DNA of 64,000 bases from an uncultured Paracoccaceae bacterium. GTDB lineage: Bacteria > Pseudomonadota > Alphaproteobacteria > Rhodobacterales > Rhodobacteraceae. The translations under genes and the position numbers were made by a program. Under the pieces are notes generated by a model. The model had not been told where the DNA came from. It did not search any database and saw only the letters and a program-made list of their open reading frames with translations. The DNA lies in assembly GCA_951812615.1 (NCBI GenBank), contig CATOSU010000003.1, positions 62,001 to 126,000 on the forward strand, read 5' to 3'. Shown piece by piece: positions 45,454 to 52,926 of this stretch; within the stretch, counting starts at the first letter, position 1; every line of letters begins with the position of its first letter.

Positions 45454-45475
45454 GTCGGGGCTGTGACGCCCCGAC
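45454..45475 (+). terminator. Stem-loop downstream of aspS
   Basis: GTCGGGGC / GCCCCGAC, a perfect 8-bp stem with a 6-base loop, 36 bases after the aspS stop and 41 before the next start. The following bases CGTATTCTGA are only weakly T-rich. Confidence 0.6.
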
Positions 45476-45515
45476 CGTATTCTGATAGGGTACCGAAAAA
45501 CGGCAGGAGCAGAGC

Positions 45516-46901
45516 ATGCGGTTTTCTCCGGAACTGGCGGAAAAGCGGTTCGGGTGCGGGTTGTCGCCGGACGTTGCGGCCCCGGCGGATCCTGATCAGA
45601 TGCTGGCAGGTCTGGCCGGTCCCGACACCATGGCGGACAGTTTTCCGATCGAGGATTTCGACACCTTCCGCCTGCGGATGATCGAAAATGCGGCCGTCTG
45701 GAAAATGATGCGCAAGACCCGCGGCACCGACGAATTTGCCCAGCACAAGAAGAAACGCGACCTGTTGAACAAGCAGGCCCGGTTCGACAAGGAGGAATGG
45801 TATGCGCAGACTCTGGCGCGCTGGACCCGCACGCAAACCGGGTTCCGGGAACGGCTGGCGGCATTCTGGGCCGATCACTTCACCGCGAGCGGCAAGCAGG
45901 GGCTGGTTCGGCGGGCCACCTCGCCCTATGTCGAAAGCGCCATCCGCCCGCATCTGGCGGGCAAGTTCGAAGACCTGCTGATTGCCGCGGTCACGCATCC
46001 GATCATGCTGATGTATCTGGATCAGATGCAGGCGATGGGCCCGAACAGCAAGGCCGGCCTGAAAAGCAAGCGCAAGCGCGGGCTGAACGAAAACCTCGCG
46101 TGCGAGGTGCTGGAACTGCATACGCTGGGCGTCGATGGCGGCTACACACAAGAGGACGTGCGCCAGATGGCAGAGCTGCTGACCGGTGTGACGTTCAGCG
46201 CGAAAAAGGGTCAGTACTTTTCCCCGGACCGGGCCGAACCCGGAAAGGAAACCGTGATCGGCCGGGCCTATGGCGATGAACCTCCGACAATGGAGCCGGT
46301 TTATCAGGCCCTGCGGGACCTGGCGCAACACCCTGACACCGCCCGCCACATCGCGTGGAAGCTGGCGGTGCATTTCGTGGCGGACGAGCCCGATGCCGGG
46401 ATGGTCGCCGGGATGGAGCTGCGGTTTCTGGAAACCGGCGGTGATCTGCCCGAGGTATATGCCGCGATGCTGGATCATCCGGCGGCCTGGGATCCGGTGT
46501 TGCACAACGTCAAGCCGCCCTTTGATTTCATGGCCTCCGCCTGCCGGGCGCTGGCGGTTGACCCGGGCAAGCTGACAGATATGCGGCGGGGGGTGCGGAC
46601 CTCCACGCTGCTGGCTCCGATGCAGCTGATGGGCCAGACATGGCAGAGCCCGCCCGGGCCGGACGGCTGGCCCGAGGAAGACGAGGCCTGGATCACGCCG
46701 CAGGGCGTGTCGGCCCGGTTGCGCTGGGCGATGATCGTGCCGGGCAACCTGCGCCGCGATCTGCCCGACCCGCGCGATTTTGTCGGTCAGGCGCTGGGCA
46801 GCGACATACCCGATGCCGTGCGGTTCGCCGCGATGGCGGCCGAACACCGGATGGATGGCGTTGGCCTGGTTCTGGCCTCGCCCGCGTTTCAGCGCAGATA
46901 G
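45516..46901 (+). CDS. DUF1800-family protein
   Basis: A 461-residue protein with GCAGGAGC just before the ATG at 45516. DUF1800 proteins occur paired with DUF1501 proteins and are thought to work in the periplasm or cell surface, but this one shows no N-terminal signal sequence (RFSPELAEKRFGCGLSPDV). Conserved motifs are FWADHFTASG, PYVESAIRPHLAGKFEDLLIA, NENLACEVLELHTLGVDGGYTQEDV and TARHIAWKLAVHFVAD. The acidic and histidine residues could bind metal. Function unknown. It is followed 9 bp later by the DUF1501 gene. Confidence 0.88.
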   Translation: MRFSPELAEKRFGCGLSPDVAAPADPDQMLAGLAGPDTMADSFPIEDFDTFRLRMIENAAVWKMMRKTRGTDEFAQHKKKRDLLNKQARFDKEEWYAQTLARWTRTQTGFRERLAAFWADHFTASGKQGLVRRATSPYVESAIRPHLAGKFEDLLIAAVTHPIMLMYLDQMQAMGPNSKAGLKSKRKRGLNENLACEVLELHTLGVDGGYTQEDVRQMAELLTGVTFSAKKGQYFSPDRAEPGKETVIGRAYGDEPPTMEPVYQALRDLAQHPDTARHIAWKLAVHFVADEPDAGMVAGMELRFLETGGDLPEVYAAMLDHPAAWDPVLHNVKPPFDFMASACRALAVDPGKLTDMRRGVRTSTLLAPMQLMGQTWQSPPGPDGWPEEDEAWITPQGVSARLRWAMIVPGNLRRDLPDPRDFVGQALGSDIPDAVRFAAMAAEHRMDGVGLVLASPAFQRR

Positions 46902-46910
46902 GAGCGTCCG

Positions 46911-48128
46911 ATGACGTCGACACTTTCCCGCCGCGCCTTTTTGACCCGCTCTGCCGTGATCGGCTGCTCCGCAGCGGCCAGCCCGCTGCTGACACCTGTG
47001 AGCCTTGCAGCCGCGCCATGGGACATGCGGCTGGTGGTGATCATCCTGCGCGGCGGAATGGACGGGCTGGATGCGGTCCGCCCGCTTGGCGATCCGGAAT
47101 TTGCCACGTGGCGGCCTACACTCAGCACGGCCCGTGACAAGCAGGACCCGGATCTGAACGGATTTTTCGGGCTGCACCCGGCGCTGGCAAGCGTGCATCC
47201 GCTGTGGCAGGCGGGCGAGCTGTCCTTTGTGCACGCTGCATCGACGCCCTATCGCGTCAAGCGCAGCCATTTCGACGGTCAGGATCTGCTGGAGGCCGGA
47301 ACAATCAGCATGGCCGGGGTCCGCGACGGGTGGCTCAACCGGACGCTGCAGCAGGTTCCGGGGATAGAAATGCGAACCGCTTTCGCGCTGGGGCGGGGCG
47401 ATCAGAAGGTCCTGCTCGGACCGGCGCAAGTGTCGGACTGGGTGCCCGGGGCCGACATGGAGATCAGCCCGCAGGCAATCCGGCTGGCGGAACGGATCAT
47501 GGAAGACGATCCGGAATTTCACGCCGCGTTTTCCGAAGCGCTGATGCTGTCAGAGGAAGTTGACAGCCCCGCGACCGGCGCGCCGGCCTACCGGTCACTG
47601 CGTCAGGACATGTCGGAGATTTCGGGCAAATCGGCCCATGTCCGGATTTCGCAATATGCCGCGGATCGTTTGCGCGAAGAGACACGGGTGGTGTCGTTTT
47701 CGCTCAATGGCTGGGACACACATAACAATCAGAAACGTACCCTTGGCCCGGCGCTGAACCGGCTGTCGACGTCGATCCTCACACTGAAAGACGGGCTTGG
47801 CCCCGATATCTGGCAGAAGACCGCGATCGTGGCGATGACCGAGTTCGGCCGCACGGTCCGGCAGAACGGCACCGGCGGCACCGATCACGGCACCGGCGGC
47901 GCGATGGTGCTGGCCGGCGGGGCGATCCGCGGCGGGCATGTTTTCGGCGACTGGCCCGGGCTGGAAGAAGCCGATCTTTACGCGCGGCGTGACCTGATGC
48001 CGACCACGGATGTGCGCGCCCCGGCCGCCTGGATCATCCGGGCGATGACCGGGCTGGACCGCTCAACGCTGGAGCGCACCGTGTTTCCGGGCCTGGAAAT
48101 GGGTGCGGACCGCGGTTATCTGGCCTGA
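46911..48128 (+). CDS. DUF1501 (sulfatase/alkaline-phosphatase-like) exported protein
   Basis: A 405-residue protein with a Tat-type signal (TSTLSRRAFLTRSAVIG) and a hydrophobic stretch ending near SLAAA. The mature domain starts LVVIILRGGMDGLDAV, the metal-site strand of the family, and later shows AMTEFGRTVRQNGTGGTDHGTGGAM with the paired D-H metal ligands (GTDHG). DUF1501 belongs to the alkaline phosphatase superfamily. The DUF1800-DUF1501 pair is a widely conserved two-gene unit of unknown role, so a joint function at the cell envelope is likely. Confidence 0.9.
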   Translation: MTSTLSRRAFLTRSAVIGCSAAASPLLTPVSLAAAPWDMRLVVIILRGGMDGLDAVRPLGDPEFATWRPTLSTARDKQDPDLNGFFGLHPALASVHPLWQAGELSFVHAASTPYRVKRSHFDGQDLLEAGTISMAGVRDGWLNRTLQQVPGIEMRTAFALGRGDQKVLLGPAQVSDWVPGADMEISPQAIRLAERIMEDDPEFHAAFSEALMLSEEVDSPATGAPAYRSLRQDMSEISGKSAHVRISQYAADRLREETRVVSFSLNGWDTHNNQKRTLGPALNRLSTSILTLKDGLGPDIWQKTAIVAMTEFGRTVRQNGTGGTDHGTGGAMVLAGGAIRGGHVFGDWPGLEEADLYARRDLMPTTDVRAPAAWIIRAMTGLDRSTLERTVFPGLEMGADRGYLA

Positions 48129-48170
48129 TCGAGGCTTGGCAACCGGGGTGTGCCGGTTCTAAGTGTCTGT

Positions 48171-48908
48171 ATGACAACAAAACCATCAGACCGCCCTCTT
48201 GGGGCGCTTGTCCGGGGCTGGACGCCGCCGCCGGTCCCGACCGGGGACATCCTCGAAGGTCGCTAGGCCCGGCTCGAGCCGCTGGCGCCCGAGGCGCATG
48301 CCGCGCTGCTGTTCCGGGCCTATGCGGATCACGATCACGTCTGGGATTACATGCCATACGGGCCGTTTTCGTCGGCGGCTCTCTATCACAAATGGGTGCG
48401 TGAAAGCGCGACACAGGACGATCCGTTTTTCTACGCGATCCGCAATCTCGAAACCGGGTCATTCGGCGGCGTGGCCAGCTATCTGCGTATCACACCGGCC
48501 TCCGGATCCATCGAGGTCGGCCATATCAACTATGCGACGCAGCTTCAGAGGACCCGCGCCGGGACCGAGGCCATGTACCTGATGATGCGTTGGGCGTTTG
48601 ACGCCGGGTATCGTCGGTACGAATGGAAATGCGACGCCCTCAATCGCCCGTCCCGCCGCGCGGCCGAGCGGCTGGGGCTCAGCTATGAGGGCATTTTCAG
48701 GCAGGCGACGGTGGTTAAGGGGCGCAACCGGGATACGGCGTGGTTCGCGACCATCGATACTGAGTGGCCGGCCCTGCGCGAAGCCTATAACGTGTGGCTG
48801 CGCCCGGAAAACTTCGACACGGAAGGCCGCCAGATCGAGCGTCTTGGCGATCTGACCGGGCTTGTTCGGGTCAGCTCCGATCCGGTGCTTCAGACCGGAC
48901 CCGCCTGA
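48171..48908 (+). pseudogene. GNAT acetyltransferase with an in-frame amber codon
   Basis: From the ATG at 48171 the frame reads 31 codons ending ILEGR, then TAG (48264-48266), then continues in the same frame ARLEPLAPEAHAALLFRAYADHDHVWDYMPYGPF and on to a normal stop at 48906-48908. In homologues I recall the block EGRYARLEPL, so the TAG most likely replaces a tyrosine codon (TAC or TAT). The remaining 185 residues after the next ATG at 48351 still contain the acetyl-CoA site region (RTRAGTEAMYLMMRWAFD and AERLGLSYEGIF). Truncated translation from there would lack the first strand of the fold. Pseudogene, readthrough or a base error are the options. Confidence 0.8.
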
Positions 48909-48975
48909 TCCGCCGGGACTGGATCGCGAGCGAAATCCACAGCGTCGCCAGCGCGGCAAGAAAAACCTGCACCAT
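48871..48975 (-). CDS. Possible 34-residue single-span membrane peptide
   Basis: The ATG at 48975 is one base past the stop of the response-regulator gene on the same strand. The sequence is a hydrophobic stretch (VQVFLAALATLWISLAIQ) followed by a basic tail (SRRIRRVR). This topology fits a small membrane protein, but the 3' end overlaps the GNAT gene on the other strand by 38 bp. Coding status is uncertain. Confidence 0.35.
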   Translation of the reverse strand: MVQVFLAALATLWISLAIQSRRIRRVRSEAPDRS

Positions 48976-48976
48976 G

Positions 48977-49696
48977 TCAGACCGCCGCGACGCTGTGCAG
49001 ACGTTCCTGGACCAGCCCGGCAATCCGGGCGGCATCGGACCCAACCGGCCGGCCGGCGGCACGTTCCTGTGCCAGTTGTACCGCGGCATCCTCCAGCGCG
49101 GTGTCCCGCGCGCTGCGCGCCACGCCGGTCAGAAACTGCGCGACATAGCTCAGCATCCGGTCGTCCGCGCCCTGCGTCAGAACCTCGGCCACATGGGCCA
49201 TGTCGTCCCGGAAGGCCACCGGATCCGGTTGCACAACCTCGTCCCGGATCGGGTAGGGTCCGATGGGCCGCCGGTCTGCGGGCAACAGCGAGAGGATCGC
49301 GTTCTGAAACTGTGCAAGCGAAATCACCGGTTTCGGCAGGAAGCCGTCGGCGCCCGCGGCAAGCGCGATATCCTCGGACAGGGTATCGCCCGAGATGCCG
49401 AGGATGACCTGAACCCGCGGTGTGCCCGAGGCCGCTTCGCTGATCAGGTCCGCCCCGGATCCGTCGGGCAGGCCGACATCGACCAGCATGACGCCGGGCC
49501 GGTAGATCTGCAGGTGTCGCCGGGCCGATTTCAGGCAATCGGCCCGGCGGATGCGCGCGCCGCTGCGCAGACACAGCAGCCGCAGCGCATCACAGGCATA
49601 TCGGCTGTCTTCCACCACCAGCACCGTCACGCCCAGCAGAGGGCGGCTCCCCGTCGGCCGGCACACGGGATCATCATAGAGGTCGGTGTCATCCAT
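48977..49696 (-). CDS. Response regulator receiver-domain protein
   Basis: A 239-residue protein. Residues 22-140 form a receiver domain: acidic residues in VLVVEDSRYA, phospho-acceptor aspartate in VMLVDVGLPDGSG, and lysine in GFLPKPVISLAQF. The C-terminal 100 residues (AFRDDMAHVAEVLTQGADDRML) are helical with no DNA-binding or enzymatic motif that I recognise, so this is a stand-alone regulator or a helical output protein. No histidine kinase lies near. Confidence 0.82.
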   Translation of the reverse strand: MDDTDLYDDPVCRPTGSRPLLGVTVLVVEDSRYACDALRLLCLRSGARIRRADCLKSARRHLQIYRPGVMLVDVGLPDGSGADLISEAASGTPRVQVILGISGDTLSEDIALAAGADGFLPKPVISLAQFQNAILSLLPADRRPIGPYPIRDEVVQPDPVAFRDDMAHVAEVLTQGADDRMLSYVAQFLTGVARSARDTALEDAAVQLAQERAAGRPVGSDAARIAGLVQERLHSVAAV

Positions 49697-49848
49697 TGCT
49701 GCTTCCCCTTTTCCGTTGTTGGCTGCGACTCACGCTAGGCCCACGCGGCTAACGGACCGTTAACAGCGCGGCACGTGACCCCCTGTCCCACTTGTTCTTG
49801 TGGCGCGCTCCGCGCATATGTTCCCCGAACCGTGAAAAGGAGCCTGCC

Positions 49849-50253
49849 ATGATCGGCCGTCTGAACCATGTTGCCATTGCCGTTCCGGATCTGGAGGCAG
49901 CGTCTGAACAGTATCGCAGCGCGCTGGGCGCCAAGGTCGGGGCACCGCAGGACGAGCCGGATCATGGTGTGACGGTGGTGTTCATAGAACTGCCGAACAC
50001 CAAGATCGAACTGCTCTACCCGCTGGGTGATGACAGCCCGATCCGCGGATTTCTGGACAAGAACCCGTCAGGCGGCATCCACCACGTGTGCTACGAGGTC
50101 GACGATATCCTGTCCGCGCGCGATCATCTCAAGTCGACCGGGGCCCGGGTTCTGGGAACCGGCGAACCCAAGATCGGCGCCCATGGCAAGCCGGTCCTGT
50201 TCCTGCACCCCAAGGATTTCAACGGCTGCCTCGTCGAGCTGGAACAGGTCTGA
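49849..50253 (+). CDS. mce: Methylmalonyl-CoA epimerase
   Basis: A 134-residue vicinal-oxygen-chelate protein that interconverts the (2R) and (2S) forms of methylmalonyl-CoA in propionyl-CoA use. Metal ligands: histidine in RLNHVAIAVPDLEAA, histidine in GGIHHVCYEVDDI and a glutamate in CLVELEQV at the end; KIELLYPLGDDSPIRGFL is a conserved family segment. Start at 49849 behind AAAGGAG. The next gene (DUF1467) is three bases away. Propionyl-CoA carboxylase and mutase genes are not in the window. Confidence 0.93.
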   Translation: MIGRLNHVAIAVPDLEAASEQYRSALGAKVGAPQDEPDHGVTVVFIELPNTKIELLYPLGDDSPIRGFLDKNPSGGIHHVCYEVDDILSARDHLKSTGARVLGTGEPKIGAHGKPVLFLHPKDFNGCLVELEQV

Positions 50254-50256
50254 CCG

Positions 50257-50526
50257 ATGTCGATCGCCTCGGGCATCGTTCTCTACGTGGTCATCTGGTT
50301 CATGACCTTTCTGGTGGCCCTGCCGTTCCGGCTGAAAACTCAGGGCGAGGCCGGAGAGATTGTGCCCGGCACCCATTCCGGTGCGCCGGAACAGCATCAC
50401 ATGAAGAAAAAGGCGATGATCACGACGATCGTCGCCGCCGTGATCTGGGCCATTGTGGCGGGGATCATCCTGTCCGGCTGGATTTCGCTGCGCGATATCG
50501 ACTGGGCTGAGCGGATGGGGGGATAA
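50257..50526 (+). CDS. DUF1467-family membrane protein
   Basis: An 89-residue protein with two membrane segments (GIVLYVVIWFMTFLVALPF and TTIVAAVIWAIVAGIILSG) and between them the DUF1467 loop ending GTHSGAPEQHHMKKK. Common in alphaproteobacteria, often beside methylmalonyl-CoA epimerase; function unknown. It starts three bases after that gene's stop. Confidence 0.88.
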   Translation: MSIASGIVLYVVIWFMTFLVALPFRLKTQGEAGEIVPGTHSGAPEQHHMKKKAMITTIVAAVIWAIVAGIILSGWISLRDIDWAERMGG

Positions 50527-50549
50527 CCCCTGCCGGCCGGGGGCGGGTG

Positions 50550-50900
50550 TTACATCCGGATGCCCAGCCTGCCAGCGCTCCAGACCATCGCAAGGTAGAG
50601 CGCCACGGTCAGCACGCACCCTACCGCCAGCGCCGGCCAGAAGGACCAGCCCCGGTTCAGCAGGGCCGGGATCAGCAGGAACATCGGCAGTGACGGCAGC
50701 ACGAACCAGAAGGTTGCCTGTGCATGGTCGGCCATGTGCGACGGATCCGGTTTGTCCCGCCAGAGCCAGATCATGCCCATGACCGAAATCAGCGGCAGCG
50801 AGGCGATCAGCGCGCCAAAGCCGGGCCACCGCCGCGCAACCTCGGACACGATGGCGATGATGAGGCCGGACAGGAACGCCTTGAACAGGAAATAGGCCAT
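50550..50900 (-). CDS. DUF3147-family membrane protein
   Basis: A 116-residue protein of four hydrophobic segments; the ATG at 50900 (MAYFLFKAFLSGLIIAIVSE) is favoured over longer upstream frames without similarity. A conserved family feature is ARRWPGFGALIASLPLISVMG, and the polar loop RDKPDPSHMADHA follows. Function unknown. It converges with DUF1467 and diverges from the methyltransferase gene. Confidence 0.83.
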   Translation of the reverse strand: MAYFLFKAFLSGLIIAIVSEVARRWPGFGALIASLPLISVMGMIWLWRDKPDPSHMADHAQATFWFVLPSLPMFLLIPALLNRGWSFWPALAVGCVLTVALYLAMVWSAGRLGIRM

Positions 50901-50993
50901 GTCCGAACTGTGCCGCATCGGTTCCCGGCAGGCAACGGCTTGCACGCGGCGCCGGTGTCGTGTCATTGCAGAGCCGGAACGGGAGGGCCTGAC

Positions 50994-51815
50994 ATGGTCG
51001 AGAAAAGCAGGGGCAGACGCTCTACGGCCGAAGAAGTCCGGGCCGAAGAACAGGCCCGCCTTCGCGCGTTCGAAGAGGCCGGGGGGTTGGATGGCCCGGT
51101 CTACGCCTTGTCCCCGGGGATGGAAGCGTTCGATTTCGGACCGATGCAGGCAGACCTGTCCGCCTTTGGCGGCGATCTGGCCCGCCTGAAGGACCCGGCG
51201 GCGAATTCAACCGGCTATGTGCCCGGCAACGGATATTATGACACGCCGGACGCCGATGCGCTTTACCTGCTCATGCGGCGGCTGAAACCGGCCCGGGTGA
51301 TCGAGGTCGGGGCCGGAAACAGCACGCGGATCACGCGGCAGGCGATCCGGGACGGCGGGTTCGATTGCAACCTGACGGTGATCGACCCGTGGCCGCGGGC
51401 GGATATCGAAGGGCTGTTCGACAGTTTCGTTCAGGCCCCGCTGGAAACCGTGGAGGGGACCCATTTCGAATCGCTGAGCGCAGGTGATGTCCTGTTCATC
51501 GACAGCAGTCACCAGGTCCGGATGTCCAACGACGTCGCGCATCTGTTCTGCCGGATCATTCCGTCCTTGCCGGCGGGCGTGGTCATTCACGTGCATGACG
51601 TGTTCCTGCCCTACGAATACCCCAAGCGGTTCTTCTATGATTGCCCGTCCTGGGGCGAACAATACATGCTGCACGCGCTGCTGAGCAGCGGCGGGTATGA
51701 CATCCTCTGGCCGGGCTACTGGCTTCAACGCGGCGTGCCCGAAGCGCGGGAGGCATTGCCGTTCCTGCGCGAGGGCCGCGCACAGAGTTTCTGGATCCGC
51801 AAGCGGGCGGATTGA
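50994..51815 (+). CDS. Class I SAM-dependent methyltransferase (Methyltransf_24 type)
   Basis: A 273-residue cytoplasmic protein. The SAM site is RVIEVGAGNSTRITRQAI, with a second conserved region CNLTVIDPWP and the catalytic-side GDVLFIDSSHQVRMSNDVAHLF. The C-terminal half contains VVIHVHDVFLPYEYP and the typical YWLQRGVPEAREALPF. Start at the ATG at 50994 with GGGAGGG upstream. Relatives act on polysaccharides, glycopeptides or unknown substrates. Its stop overlaps the next start (TGATG). Confidence 0.88.
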   Translation: MVEKSRGRRSTAEEVRAEEQARLRAFEEAGGLDGPVYALSPGMEAFDFGPMQADLSAFGGDLARLKDPAANSTGYVPGNGYYDTPDADALYLLMRRLKPARVIEVGAGNSTRITRQAIRDGGFDCNLTVIDPWPRADIEGLFDSFVQAPLETVEGTHFESLSAGDVLFIDSSHQVRMSNDVAHLFCRIIPSLPAGVVIHVHDVFLPYEYPKRFFYDCPSWGEQYMLHALLSSGGYDILWPGYWLQRGVPEAREALPFLREGRAQSFWIRKRAD

Positions 51816-52348
51816 TGGTTTCGGTGGAAACCGCCCGACTGCTGTTGCGGCCAATCGAAGGGACCGACCTGCCGGCCTACACCGCGATGCGGGCCAAGCC
51901 GCAGGTGGTGCAGTTTCTGCCCGGCGGCCCGGCGCGCGCCGGGCAGTCCGGAGAGGCCGCGCAAAAGGCGTATGGAATGTTCCGGGATTGCTGGCTTCGA
52001 GACGGGTACGGCCCGTGGGCGGTTGAAGAAAAGGCAACCGCCACCTTTCGCGGGCATCTGGGATTGCGGAAGGAGGCCGGGGAGACCGAGTTGCTCTACA
52101 TGCTGGATGATACGGTCTGGGGCCGGGGCTATGCCACCGAAGGCGGGCAGGCGGCGTTGCGCTATGGCTTTGACACGCTGAAGCTTGACCGGATCGTGGC
52201 CTGGGTGCTGCCGGAAAACGCTGCATCCCTGCGTGTGACGGCGCGGCTGGGAATGGTTCGGGAGCCCGGATTGCGCAGTGTTTTCGGGCTTTCCGCGGTT
52301 GAAGCCCGCATCACGCGGACACAGTGGCTGGCCGGTCAGGCCGGCTGA
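51815..52348 (+). CDS. GNAT-family N-acetyltransferase (RimJ/RimL type)
   Basis: A 177-residue acetyltransferase opening VSVETARLLLRPIEGTDLPAY, the common RimJ/RimL start. The acetyl-CoA binding loop is GRGYATEGGQAALRYGF, and LPENAASLRVTARLGMVRE is the conserved C-terminal strand-helix. The start overlaps the methyltransferase stop. It likely acetylates protein N-termini or amino groups; substrate unknown. Confidence 0.88.
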   Translation: MVSVETARLLLRPIEGTDLPAYTAMRAKPQVVQFLPGGPARAGQSGEAAQKAYGMFRDCWLRDGYGPWAVEEKATATFRGHLGLRKEAGETELLYMLDDTVWGRGYATEGGQAALRYGFDTLKLDRIVAWVLPENAASLRVTARLGMVREPGLRSVFGLSAVEARITRTQWLAGQAG

Positions 52349-52371
52349 ACCGGAACCTGACGGCCGGGTCG

Positions 52372-52926
52372 TCAGGCCACGTTGCGATAGGACAGCTCTA
52401 CCGCGTGACAGAACGACCCGGCAGAAGACGAAGCCGACATCAGCCAGAACCGGTCCGGACCCAGCCGCAGGATCAGCGCGCCCATATGTTCCATTACCGT
52501 GCGGGCCGCCGCACCATCCGCAAACCCGGCGACATCCAGCGGGCAAAGCCGTTCCAGCGCAGCCAGCGTGTCGGGGCCGGAAATCTCCAGCACCATCCAG
52601 ACATCGGTTTGATCCGTGGTGTACCCCGCGCCGCTCAGCGCCTGCCGCACATGCGGTTCGGCATCCGGCGTGGCGTGCGGAAAGATCAGCATCATCTGAT
52701 CCGCGGTCGTGCGAACCGCGCGCATGTCGCCTTGTCCGCTGCTTTGCACCGGCCCGGGCACCGGCAACCCGAAGCCGGATTGCAGGGCGGCGGCTATTGC
52801 GTCGTCGCCGCCCTGCGGTGTTGCCACCGATACCAGCGCCAGATCGTCCCGCTCGACGATCCGGTTGTCTCCGATCGCGATGTCCGCGCCCAGCACCGGC
52901 GCAGCACTCAGTCTGATATCAGCCAC
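52372..52926 (-). CDS. soxG: Sarcosine oxidase gamma subunit
   Basis: A 184-residue subunit at the 3' end of the sox operon. It opens with GTG at 52926 (ADIRLSAAP), overlapping soxA by 8 bp. It is the least conserved subunit; identified by size, position and the segment DVWMVLEISGPDTLAALERLCPLD typical of this GcvT-like fold, and by RFWLMSASSSAGSFCHAVE near the end. It contacts the alpha subunit in heterotetrameric sarcosine oxidase. Confidence 0.9.
   Translation of the reverse strand: MADIRLSAAPVLGADIAIGDNRIVERDDLALVSVATPQGGDDAIAAALQSGFGLPVPGPVQSSGQGDMRAVRTTADQMMLIFPHATPDAEPHVRQALSGAGYTTDQTDVWMVLEISGPDTLAALERLCPLDVAGFADGAAARTVMEHMGALILRLGPDRFWLMSASSSAGSFCHAVELSYRNVA

Noticed and set aside
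45381-47522. A 713-codon open frame antisense to the DUF1800/DUF1501 genes
   Set aside because: Shadow of recognised genes with normal signals.
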